The notes under the pieces: model-generated | What the model was told of the DNA's origin: nothing | Databases searched by the model: none | Seen by the model: only the letters and a program-made list of their open reading frames with translations | Origin: an uncultured Prevotella sp. | GTDB taxonomy: Bacteria; Bacteroidota; Bacteroidia; Bacteroidales; Bacteroidaceae | Direction: 5' to 3' | NCBI GenBank assembly: GCA_900762125.1 | Contig: CAAFFL010000087.1 | Coordinates: forward strand, 1 to 34,932 | DNA length: 34,932 nucleotides | Shown here: one piece after another, positions 1 to 6,957 of the stretch | Layout: each line of letters opens with the position of its first letter | How positions within the stretch are numbered: the first letter of the stretch is position 1 | Program-made: the position numbers and the translations under genes

Positions 1-40
1 CCCGCGGGGAGGCGACGATATCAATCAAGAAAATCAATAG
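1..40 (+). other. possible 3' end of an upstream gene
   Basis: One plus-strand frame (codons from base 2) stays open from the window edge to a TAG at 38-40, giving 12 codons. The stop lies 18 bases before the start of the first FKBP gene, which would suit an operon neighbour. Twelve codons are far too few to identify a product, and the frame could be open by chance. Confidence 0.2.
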
Positions 41-58
41 ACATATTAATATAACACA

Positions 59-934
59 ATGAAAAGTTTGAAGATTGTAGCCGCAATGGCTATCGCTGCA
101 GCAACATTCACTGCTTGCGGCAACTCTACCCCTAAGGCAGACCTGAAGACCGACCTCGACTCCGTGAGCTATGCTGTCGGTCTGCTCAACTCCCAGTATG
201 TGCGCCAGGCCATCCAGCAGGGTCAGGTCATCGACACCGCCTACATCGACGAGTTCGTCCGCGGTATCAACGAGGGCGTCAATGCCGGTGATGACAAGAA
301 GAAGACCGCCTATATCATGGGTCTGCAGGTGGGTCAGCAGCTCTCCAACCAGGTAGTGAAGGGCGTCAACCAGGAGCTCTTCGGCCAGGACAGCACGAAG
401 ACCATCTCCCTGAAGAACCTCCTCGCCGGATTCGTTACCGGCGTGAAGGGTAAGACCGGCATGATGACTCCCGAGACCGCACAGGCCGTGGCACAGACCA
501 AGATGGAGGCTATCAAGGCTAAGACGATGATGAAGGAGTATGGCCCGAACAAGGCTGCCGGCGAGAAGTTCCTTGCCGAGAACAAGAAGAAGCCGGGTGT
601 GGTCACACTGCCCAGCGGCCTGCAGTATAAGGTCATCAAGGAGGGCAAGGGCGCCATTCCTACCGATACCACCACGGTGACGGTGCAGTATGAGGGCCGT
701 ACCATCGACGGTAAGGTCTTCGAGAGCTCCTACACCAATGGCCAGGGTCCTGTCACCATCCAGCCCAAGCAGTTCATCCCCGGCTGGACACAGGCACTGA
801 CGCGTATGCCTGCCGGCTCCATCTGGGAAGTCTACATCCCTCAGGAGCTCGCCTATAAGGATCGTTCCGCTAGTCAGATCAAGCCTTATTCTTGCCTGAT
901 CTTCAAGATTGAACTGATTAAGGTTGGCAAGTAA
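59..934 (+). CDS. FKBP-type peptidyl-prolyl cis-trans isomerase, lipoprotein
   Basis: Predicted envelope prolyl isomerase that would speed folding of exported proteins. The 291-residue product begins with a short basic and hydrophobic leader ending in a lipobox (FTAC, Cys20), so it should be lipidated and anchored facing the periplasm or outer membrane. Residues of about 25-175 form a helical FkpA/Mip-like N-terminal dimerisation region. The FKBP domain starts at about residue 180 with the family signature GVVTLPSGLQYKVI and continues through VTVQYEGRTIDGKVFESS and the IPGWTQAL and YIPQELAY motifs to the C-terminus. The start is the ATG that gives the lipobox leader. A second FKBP gene follows 13 bases after the stop, so the two are probably co-transcribed and may be an old duplication. 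The family call is secure; substrates are unknown. Confidence 0.93.
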   Translation: MKSLKIVAAMAIAAATFTACGNSTPKADLKTDLDSVSYAVGLLNSQYVRQAIQQGQVIDTAYIDEFVRGINEGVNAGDDKKKTAYIMGLQVGQQLSNQVVKGVNQELFGQDSTKTISLKNLLAGFVTGVKGKTGMMTPETAQAVAQTKMEAIKAKTMMKEYGPNKAAGEKFLAENKKKPGVVTLPSGLQYKVIKEGKGAIPTDTTTVTVQYEGRTIDGKVFESSYTNGQGPVTIQPKQFIPGWTQALTRMPAGSIWEVYIPQELAYKDRSASQIKPYSCLIFKIELIKVGK

Positions 935-947
935 TCCATTCCGAGCA

Positions 948-1979
948 ATGAAGAAGATTCATTTACTGGCTGTGGTGATGCTGGCAGGTGCCATGTTCAC
1001 CACGGCCTTTGCCGATAATAAGAAGGACAAGAAGAAGGCCCCGAAGACCGAGCAGCCCGCAGCCCTCGTCCTCGCTACGCCGTCGGACAGCACGAGCTAT
1101 GCCGCCGGCTATGCTGCCACACAGGGCCTGAAGGAATACCTCAAGGAGCGCTACCATGTGGAAGAGGCATTCCTCGACGACTTTGTCCGTGGCTATCGTG
1201 AGTATATGGTCAATGGCACCAACGAGGCGTTCAATGCTTACGCCGCCGGTATGGACATCGCCAAGCAGGCCAACACGCAGATTCTCATCAACATGAAGAA
1301 GGGCCTCGAGCAGACACGCGACTCCATCACCGCCGCGATGTTCAACGAGGGCTTCATCGCCGGCGTGAAGGAGGACACGACGTTCTTCCATCGTGGCGAG
1401 GCAGAGAAGACTTTCGACGCCGCCCGCAAGGCCGCTGAGGATGCGTATAAGAACGCCAACGTCGCCTGGCTGAAGGACAATGCCACAAAGCCCGGCGTGG
1501 TGACGCTGCCCTCCGGACTTCAATATAAGGTGCTCACGACGGGCACTGGCGCTAAGCCGACGGCCGACCAGACGGTAAAGGTTGCCTACGAGGGCAAGAC
1601 CATCGACGGCAATGTCTTCGACGCCACCTACAAGCATGCACAGCCCGGACAGAAGGCGCCGGAGAGCGATGAGTTTGGGTGCAACCGCGTCATCAAGGGC
1701 TGGACTGAGGCCCTGACGAACATGACCGTGGGCAGCAAGTGGGAGATCTACATCCCGCAGGAGCTCGCCTATGGCAGTCGCGCGGCAGGACAGATCAAGC
1801 CCTACAGCACACTGATCTTCACCGTAGAGCTCAAGGGCATCGTCGAGAAACCCACCGAGACCAAGCCTGCTGCTGCCGAGACGAAGACCGCAGCCAAGGG
1901 TGCCGCCGTAGCCAAGAGCAAGTCGACAGCGAAGAAGCGCCCCACGGCACGTCGTTCGGCAAAGGGCCGCAGACGCTGA
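948..1979 (+). CDS. FKBP-type peptidyl-prolyl cis-trans isomerase with basic C-terminal tail
   Basis: Second exported FKBP isomerase, 343 residues from the ATG at 948. An upstream TTG at 924 is also open but overlaps the previous gene and would bury the signal peptide. The leader (MKKIHLLAVV onward, ending TTAFA before DN) looks like a signal peptidase I substrate without a lipobox, so the protein is probably soluble in the periplasm. It repeats its neighbour's plan: a helical N-terminal region, then an FKBP domain from about residue 180 (GVVTLPSGLQYKVL, YEGKTIDGNVFDATY, IKGWTEALTNM, YIPQELAYGSRAAGQIKPYS). The domain carries a small insertion before the IKGW motif. It differs by a C-terminal extension of about 45 residues made almost only of Lys, Ala, Thr, Pro and Arg, ending KGRRR. 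That tail resembles nucleic-acid- or polyanion-binding tails; its role is unknown. Confidence 0.92.
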   Translation: MKKIHLLAVVMLAGAMFTTAFADNKKDKKKAPKTEQPAALVLATPSDSTSYAAGYAATQGLKEYLKERYHVEEAFLDDFVRGYREYMVNGTNEAFNAYAAGMDIAKQANTQILINMKKGLEQTRDSITAAMFNEGFIAGVKEDTTFFHRGEAEKTFDAARKAAEDAYKNANVAWLKDNATKPGVVTLPSGLQYKVLTTGTGAKPTADQTVKVAYEGKTIDGNVFDATYKHAQPGQKAPESDEFGCNRVIKGWTEALTNMTVGSKWEIYIPQELAYGSRAAGQIKPYSTLIFTVELKGIVEKPTETKPAAAETKTAAKGAAVAKSKSTAKKRPTARRSAKGRRR

Positions 1980-2046
1980 TTGTCGGGTGAGAGACGGTTA
2001 TAAATTCATTTAAAATCGTCAAAAAACTGATATATTGTTAACAAAG

Positions 2047-2082
2047 TGCACGGATATCATAAAATATTCGTGCATTTTGTTG
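2047..2082 (+). terminator. intrinsic terminator after the FKBP genes
   Basis: An 11-bp stem including one G-T pair joins 2047-2057 (TGCACGGATAT) to 2064-2074 (ATATTCGTGCA) across a 6-base loop. A T-rich tract (TTTTGTTGTTT) follows. It lies about 70 bases after the second FKBP stop and just before the promoter of the next gene. Confidence 0.75.
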
Positions 2083-2111
2083 TTTATATCATTTAATTTG
2101 CCTACTTTTGC
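2075..2111 (+). promoter_or_regulatory. Bacteroidetes-type promoter of the Lrp-family gene
   Basis: The -7 element TACTTTTGC at 2103-2111 matches TAnnTTTGY exactly. A T/G-rich stretch containing TTTG at 2076-2079 is the likely -33 element, with a spacer of 23 bases that is slightly long. It overlaps the tail of the upstream terminator. Confidence 0.6.
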
Positions 2112-2130
2112 TATCGATTCTCATTCGATA
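2112..2130 (+). promoter_or_regulatory. palindrome at the predicted transcription start, candidate operator
   Basis: TATCGA at 2112-2117 and TCGATA at 2125-2130 form a perfect 6-bp inverted repeat around a 7-base centre. It begins directly after the -7 element, so a protein bound here would block initiation. Lrp/AsnC proteins often autoregulate, so the adjacent gene product is the natural candidate. Binding is inferred. Confidence 0.4.
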
Positions 2131-2145
2131 ACTTAAGTTTTAGAT

Positions 2146-2610
2146 ATGGACAAGATTGATAACCTGGATAAGAAAATCCTCTCCATCCTTTCGAAGAATG
2201 CACGCATCCCGTTCAAGGATGTCGCTGCAGAGTGTGGCGTCTCTCGCGCCGCTATCCACCAGCGCGTGCAGCACCTCATCGAGGGCGGCGTCATCACCGG
2301 CAGCGGATTCGACGTCAATCCGAAGAGCCTGGGCTACACCACATGCACCTATGTGGGCCTGAACCTCGAGCGCGGATCGATGTATAAAGAGGTGGTGAAG
2401 CGGTTGCTGAAGATTCCCGAGATTGTGGAGTGCCACTTCACAACGGGCTCCTACACGATGTTGCTGAAGCTCTACGCCCGTGACAACGAGCAGCTCATGG
2501 ATCTGCTCAACAACCAGCTGCAGACCATCCCCGGCGTGGTATCCACCGAGACACTCATCTCCCTGGAGCAGAGCATCAAGCGGGAGATACCGGTACACTT
2601 TGACGAATAG
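2146..2610 (+). CDS. Lrp/AsnC family transcriptional regulator
   Basis: DNA-binding regulator of 154 residues, the usual size for the family. Residues 4-60 form the AsnC-type winged helix-turn-helix (LDKKILSILSKNARIPFKDVA, then CGVSRAAIHQRVQHL). Residues of about 65-150 form the RAM/ligand-binding domain that assembles dimers and octamers and usually senses amino acids (VGLNLERGSMYKEV, VECHFTTGSYTMLLKLYARD). It has its own promoter and a palindrome at the start site, which suggests autoregulation. The next gene, a C26-M19 hydrolase fusion, begins 17 bases after the stop and is probably co-transcribed, so peptide or amino-acid turnover is a likely theme. The effector is unknown. Confidence 0.93.
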   Translation: MDKIDNLDKKILSILSKNARIPFKDVAAECGVSRAAIHQRVQHLIEGGVITGSGFDVNPKSLGYTTCTYVGLNLERGSMYKEVVKRLLKIPEIVECHFTTGSYTMLLKLYARDNEQLMDLLNNQLQTIPGVVSTETLISLEQSIKREIPVHFDE

Positions 2611-2627
2611 CGGAGAGCCTATTACTC

Positions 2628-4421
2628 ATGAACCCATTTAGCATAGAGTCGCACCTGCGTGAGGCGTATGCGACTTTCCCTGAGGCTCATCACCAACCCA
2701 TCATTGGCATCACGGCCAACTATGTGGATGGTGATGCCAAGTTGTGTGACCGTTACTATCAGCAGGTGGTGAGGGCTGGCGGCACGCCCGTCCTCATCCC
2801 GCCCGTGGCGGACACCAGTGTCATCATCAATACCCTCGAGCAGCTCGACGGACTGCTCCTCACCGGCGGTGCTGACTTCAACCCGCTGTGGGGTGGGGAA
2901 GAGCCGTTGCCACAGCTGCAGGGCATCAACGCCACACGTGACCTGCCGGAGCTGCTCATCACGCGGCTCGCCTTCAACCGGCAGATTCCCATCCTCGGCA
3001 TCTGCCGGGGCATACAGACCTTGGCCATGGCGTTGGGAGGCTCTGTCCACCAAGACATTCCCCAGAAAAGTATTAAGCACTCGCAGGATGCCGGCCGGGC
3101 GGAACGGACGCACAGCGTCAAGACAGAGCCAGGTAGCGTGCTTAGAGATATTTATGGTGAACAAACGTTCGTCAACAGCTTCCACCATCAGGCTGTCAAG
3201 GAGGCGGGTCCTCACTTCCAGGTCACCGTGACAGCACCCGATGGCGTCATCGAAGGCATGGAGAGCACAGAGTTTAAGCCCGTCCTTGGCGTGCAGTGGC
3301 ACCCCGAATGGCTTGGCGACGAGGGGTTGAAACTCTTCCAATGGCTCATCACCGAGGCAATCCAGTTCCATGAGGCGAAGGCGCTCCACGACCGTGTGCT
3401 CACGCTGGACACGCATTGCGACACGCCGATGTTCTTCCCGCAGGGCGTCCGTTTCGACCACCGCGACCCGCGCATCCTCTACGATCTGCACAAGATGACG
3501 GACGGCCGACAGGACGCGGTCATCATGGCGGCCTATCTGCCACAGCCCGAGCTCGGCGAGCAGTTCTCGCAGAAGGTGGACATTGCCGGCATCATCCGCA
3601 ACAACCCGGAGCTCGAGGGCCTCGGCACACAGCTGTCGCCGACACAGTATGCCGACCTCATCTTCGACAAACTGGAGCAGATCGTCAGTCAGAATAGCCA
3701 GTATATCAGCATCGCACGCACGCCGGCGGACCTCTATGAGGACAAGCGGAAGGGGCGGAAGTCTATTATGTTTGGCATTGAGAACGGTCTCGCGCTCAAC
3801 CATGACGTGGCCAATGTACGCCACTTTGCGCAGCGCGGAGTGGTCTATATCACCCTCTGCCACAATGGGGACAACGACATCTGCGACTCCGCGCATGGCT
3901 GCAACACCCATGGCGGCGTGTCGCAGTTTGGCGAGAAGGTCATCCATGCGATGAACGACGAGGGCATCATGGTCGACCTCAGCCACGCTGCAGAGAAGTC
4001 GTTCTACGACGCGCTCGACATCAGTCGGGTGCCCATCGTCTGCTCCCACAGCAACTCGCGGGCGCTCTGCGACGTGCCGCGCAATCTCACCGACGACCAG
4101 CTGCGGGCCATCGCCGCAAAGGGCGGCGTCGTGCACACGACGTTCTACTATGGCTTCTTGCGCACGGCAGGGGAGGCGACGGTGATGGACGTCATCGACC
4201 ACCTCGAGCATGCCATCGACGTCATGGGCATCGACCATGTCGGCATAGGTACCGACTTCGATGGTGACGGCACCGTCAAGGGCTGCGCCGACGCCTCGGA
4301 GCTCATCTGCTTCACCCGTCATCTGCTCAGCAGGAAGTACAATGAGCGCGACATTGCGAAGATTTGGGGCGGCAACTGGCTCCGCGTCATGGCGCAGGTG
4401 CAGGCTGCAAAAATTAAATAA
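2628..4421 (+). CDS. fusion of class I amidotransferase-like gamma-glutamyl hydrolase (C26) and M19 dipeptidase
   Basis: A 597-residue two-enzyme protein. Residues of about 22-248 form a PuuD-like gamma-glutamyl-gamma-aminobutyrate hydrolase (peptidase C26). It has the nucleophile elbow ILGICRGIQ (Cys126) and the catalytic pair in GVQWHPEW (His225, Glu227). Residues of about 255-590 form a membrane-dipeptidase-type (renal dipeptidase, M19) TIM barrel. Its probable zinc ligands and active-site residues are His263 and Asp265 (DTHCDTP), Glu385 (GIENG), His453 (DLSHAAEKS), His474 (CSHSNSRA) and Asp543 (GTDFDGDG). The 21-residue step between the two histidines matches the human enzyme. No signal peptide is visible, so it should be cytoplasmic. 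All core catalytic residues seem intact, which implies that one half cleaves a gamma-glutamyl bond and the other a dipeptide. The real substrate is not evident. The next gene starts 8 bases later. Confidence 0.9.
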   Translation: MNPFSIESHLREAYATFPEAHHQPIIGITANYVDGDAKLCDRYYQQVVRAGGTPVLIPPVADTSVIINTLEQLDGLLLTGGADFNPLWGGEEPLPQLQGINATRDLPELLITRLAFNRQIPILGICRGIQTLAMALGGSVHQDIPQKSIKHSQDAGRAERTHSVKTEPGSVLRDIYGEQTFVNSFHHQAVKEAGPHFQVTVTAPDGVIEGMESTEFKPVLGVQWHPEWLGDEGLKLFQWLITEAIQFHEAKALHDRVLTLDTHCDTPMFFPQGVRFDHRDPRILYDLHKMTDGRQDAVIMAAYLPQPELGEQFSQKVDIAGIIRNNPELEGLGTQLSPTQYADLIFDKLEQIVSQNSQYISIARTPADLYEDKRKGRKSIMFGIENGLALNHDVANVRHFAQRGVVYITLCHNGDNDICDSAHGCNTHGGVSQFGEKVIHAMNDEGIMVDLSHAAEKSFYDALDISRVPIVCSHSNSRALCDVPRNLTDDQLRAIAAKGGVVHTTFYYGFLRTAGEATVMDVIDHLEHAIDVMGIDHVGIGTDFDGDGTVKGCADASELICFTRHLLSRKYNERDIAKIWGGNWLRVMAQVQAAKIK

Positions 4422-4429
4422 CCAACAAA

Positions 4430-5554
4430 ATGAAAAAGAAAAAGCTCATCATTTCCATGTCTGTCCTTGTCCTAATCCTTGCCGCTGCCATCGGCTACCA
4501 CGTCTACACCGCCGTTCCCGCCGTCGACGTCACGGAGGAGACGGAGGAGATGGAGAAGGTCGCACCCGTCGGACCCGCGTTCAATGCTGACTCCGCCTAT
4601 GCCTTCACCGCCGCGCAGTGTGCCTTCGGGCCGCGCGACATGAACTCTGAGGGGCATGAGCGCTGCAAGGAATGGATCATCCGGAAGTTCCGGAGCTACG
4701 GTTGCGAGGTGAATACGCAGGAGGCGGACCTCAAGGGCTACGACGGCACCGTGCTGAAGAGCACGAACATCATTGCCTCGATCAACCCCCAGGCCACCAC
4801 GCGCATCCTCATCTGTGCTCATTGGGACAGCCGCCCCTGGGCAGATAACGACCCCGACAGCCTCAACTGGCGGAAGCCTATCCTGGCCGCGAACGACGCG
4901 GCCAGTGGTGTTGCCGTGATGCTCGAGCTTGCCCGACTGCTGAAGGCGGAGGTTGGAGTACAGAACGCGCAGAGCGGAATGCAGAAGGTTAACGGAGGAA
5001 AGCAGGAGGCAGAGCAGGCTGGTGCTGAGAAAGTTCAAAGTTCAAAGTTCAAAGATCAAAGTCTTGGCGTGGACTTCGTCTGCTTCGATGCGGAGGACTG
5101 GGGCACGCCGCAGTGGAGCAACCAGCAGGACGACCCAAACTCGTGGGCGCTCGGTGCACAGCATTTCGCGGCGAATCTGCCGCAGGGTTACGCGCCGCGC
5201 TATGGCATCCTACTCGACATGGTTGGCGGCCAGGGTGCACAGTTCTATCGTGAGGGCATGTCGATGCAGTACGCCCCGGAGATTGTGAAGAAGGTCTGGC
5301 GTGCGGCGCGGCAGGCGGGCTTTGACTCGTTCTTCCCCCGGCAGGACGGTGGCATGATCACCGACGACCACATCCCCGTCAACGAGGTGGCGAAGATCCC
5401 GTGCATCGACATCATTCCTTATTATCCTGCTTGTGAGCAAAGCTCCTTCGGACCGACGTGGCACACGCTCGCCGACGACATGGACCACATCGACCGCAAC
5501 ACGCTCAAGGCCGTCGGACAGACGCTCATACAGGTGCTCTTCACGGAGGAGTAA
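4430..5554 (+). CDS. M28-family glutaminyl cyclase-like metalloenzyme, membrane anchored
   Basis: Predicted type II glutaminyl-peptide cyclotransferase or M28 aminopeptidase, 374 residues. A basic start and one hydrophobic segment (about residues 5-28) suggest an uncleaved anchor or signal sequence with an exported catalytic domain. Metal-site motifs are AHWDSRPWAD (His131, Asp133), AANDAASG (Asp156), DAEDWG (Glu222, Asp223) and TWHTLADD (His345). The ITDDHIP motif with a Trp-His-Thr downstream follows the arrangement of glutaminyl cyclases rather than plain aminopeptidases. Such cyclases convert N-terminal Gln to pyroglutamate on exported proteins. Residues of about 173-211 are an unusual low-complexity insertion carrying a 7-bp DNA repeat. 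The gene lies 8 bases after the C26-M19 fusion and is followed by a terminator. Confidence 0.88.
   Translation: MKKKKLIISMSVLVLILAAAIGYHVYTAVPAVDVTEETEEMEKVAPVGPAFNADSAYAFTAAQCAFGPRDMNSEGHERCKEWIIRKFRSYGCEVNTQEADLKGYDGTVLKSTNIIASINPQATTRILICAHWDSRPWADNDPDSLNWRKPILAANDAASGVAVMLELARLLKAEVGVQNAQSGMQKVNGGKQEAEQAGAEKVQSSKFKDQSLGVDFVCFDAEDWGTPQWSNQQDDPNSWALGAQHFAANLPQGYAPRYGILLDMVGGQGAQFYREGMSMQYAPEIVKKVWRAARQAGFDSFFPRQDGGMITDDHIPVNEVAKIPCIDIIPYYPACEQSSFGPTWHTLADDMDHIDRNTLKAVGQTLIQVLFTEE
5032..5061 (+). repeat. 7-bp tandem repeat inside the M28 coding region
   Basis: Three copies of AGTTCAA (5032-5052) and one AGATCAA (5053-5059) run head to tail within the coding frame, translated as part of the polar insertion. 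A similar motif (AAAGTTTAAAG) occurs just upstream of deoC at about 16665-16676, in non-coding DNA. Confidence 0.85.
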
Positions 5555-5560
5555 TGGCAA

Positions 5561-5597
5561 AGGGTGCAACGAAACGAAAATTGCACCCTTTTCCTTT
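5561..5597 (+). terminator. intrinsic terminator after the Lrp/C26-M19/M28 operon
   Basis: A perfect 9-bp stem, AGGGTGCAA (5561-5569) with TTGCACCCT (5581-5589), encloses an 11-base loop and is followed by TTTCCTTT. It begins 6 bases after the M28 stop. A GTG inside the stem could open the next reading frame, but the terminator makes translation from there unlikely. Confidence 0.85.
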
Positions 5598-5627
5598 CGT
5601 CCTTAGCCACTTTTTTATTAACTTTGC
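5595..5627 (+). promoter_or_regulatory. promoter of the VapE-like gene
   Basis: TAACTTTGC at 5619-5627 matches the Bacteroidetes -7 consensus, with a weak TTTCG at 5595-5599 in the -33 region. The ATG follows only 11 bases after the -7 box, so the mRNA leader would be just a few bases long. Confidence 0.6.
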
Positions 5628-5638
5628 AACCTAAACCA

Positions 5639-6883
5639 ATGGCTATGGACCCACTCGAATACTTACGCTCCCGTTGCTCTCTCCGCCGCAACATGCTCAC
5701 GGGCGAGACGTTCTACGCGCCACAAGACAGCGACGACTGGCGACCCTTATCCCAAGAAGGGCGCAACACCATCATCCTCGAGGCGCAGCAGGCCGGCGCC
5801 GATGTCATCGACGAGGTGCTCGACCGCTTCGTCCACTCCACGCTCATCGAGGAGTGGAATCCTGCGGAGAGCTGGCTCAACAGCCTCGACGAATGGGACG
5901 GCACGGACCGCGTAACGCCTCTCGCACAACGCATCGTTACTTCCAACCCCGACTGGGTGGCGCTCTTCCATAAGTGGATGCGGCAGATGGTGGCTGGCTG
6001 GACGGGCTACGACATCCCACACCGCGACCGCATCGTGCCGGTCATCGTCGGACAGTATGGCTTTGGCAAGACGTCGTTCTGCAACATCCTCCTCCCCGAT
6101 GAGCTGCGGCGATACTACACCGATCAGGTGCGACTGCGGGCGACGGCGGAGGTGCACGACCTGGTGACGACACAGCTGCTGGTCTGCATCGACGAGTTCT
6201 ATCAGGACAACACCGACCAACGGCCGCTCGTACGCTATCTCTTCTCGCGTTCCACGCCGGTCTTCCGCCAGCCTTACGGCAAGACGGTGGAGCCACGGCG
6301 CAACTATGCCGCCTTCATCGCCACGACGGGCAACCTCCATCCCATGACGGATGCGGCGGGCGCGGCCTGTCTGCTCTGTGTGGAGGCGGGACGACGCATC
6401 GACCTGAAGACACCCATCGACTATGCTCAGCTCTATGCTCAGCTACGGGCGGAAGTCGAGGATGGCGAGGACTACACGCTGACTGACGACGACCGTGAGC
6501 ACATGGCCGTGAACAACGCGCCCTTCCAGGAGGCGAACAACCTGGTGAAGATGGTGAAGATGCTCTATGCTGCTGCCCCCAAGGGTAAGAAGGTGAAGGC
6601 GACGTATATCGACGCCATCATCGACCGACTGATGAAGGAGTACCCCTACTGGACGCCGGGCGAGCATGTCAACCAGGACGTGGGCTTCGCATTGCAGGAG
6701 GCGGGCTTCGTCCGCACACGCATCCATGGCCGTTCGGCCTATAAGCTGGTGGCGCGCGACCCACGGAAGTATGACTTCATCGAGGAGCCTGCTGACGACC
6801 AGAAGGCCGCAAAGGATGAGTATGCTGACAACCCCTTGGCCAAGGCGCTGCTCTCGGGCCTCGGCTCATTGGTGAAGAAATAG
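5639..6883 (+). CDS. VapE-like (virulence-associated E family) P-loop ATPase, stand-alone
   Basis: A 414-residue protein from the ATG at 5639 (a second ATG lies two codons later). This start is preferred over the upstream GTG because terminator and promoter elements lie between them. The N-terminal segment ends in LNSLDEWDGTDRV, typical of VapE-domain proteins just before the ATPase. The ATPase shows a Walker A loop GQYGFGKT (residues 138-145), a Walker B LLVCIDEF (180-187) and a sensor-1-like FIATTGN (226-232). This superfamily 3-like fold occurs in primase-helicases of phages and mobile islands, where it helps start replication. Here there is no primase domain and no integrase, capsid or other mobile gene nearby. 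The C-terminal 120 residues look like a small winged-helix region. It is followed 74 bases later by mutS. Its function in the chromosome is unknown. Confidence 0.82.
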   Translation: MAMDPLEYLRSRCSLRRNMLTGETFYAPQDSDDWRPLSQEGRNTIILEAQQAGADVIDEVLDRFVHSTLIEEWNPAESWLNSLDEWDGTDRVTPLAQRIVTSNPDWVALFHKWMRQMVAGWTGYDIPHRDRIVPVIVGQYGFGKTSFCNILLPDELRRYYTDQVRLRATAEVHDLVTTQLLVCIDEFYQDNTDQRPLVRYLFSRSTPVFRQPYGKTVEPRRNYAAFIATTGNLHPMTDAAGAACLLCVEAGRRIDLKTPIDYAQLYAQLRAEVEDGEDYTLTDDDREHMAVNNAPFQEANNLVKMVKMLYAAAPKGKKVKATYIDAIIDRLMKEYPYWTPGEHVNQDVGFALQEAGFVRTRIHGRSAYKLVARDPRKYDFIEEPADDQKAAKDEYADNPLAKALLSGLGSLVKK

Positions 6884-6916
6884 GTATAGCATGCAATGCT
6901 GTTCGCTGTTAGACAG

Positions 6917-6935
6917 GTCGGCTTATCAAGCCGGC
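6917..6935. repeat. dispersed palindrome, copy 1
   Basis: GTCGGCTT and AAGCCGGC form an 8-bp inverted repeat (one G-T mismatch or wobble) around ATC. The same element recurs at 20408-20426 with a perfect stem. It lies between the VapE-like gene and mutS. Confidence 0.7.
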
Positions 6936-6957
6936 CACAAATAAAAGAAAGGAAACA

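Noticed and set aside
5564..5638. Upstream GTG start for the VapE-like gene
   Set aside because: The extra 25 codons span the loop of the preceding terminator and the gene's own -7 box; the ATG at 5639 fits the regulatory signals.
5639..6883. Prophage or integrative element carrying the VapE-like gene
   Set aside because: No integrase, tRNA attachment site, direct-repeat ends or phage structural genes were found nearby, and base composition is like the neighbours.
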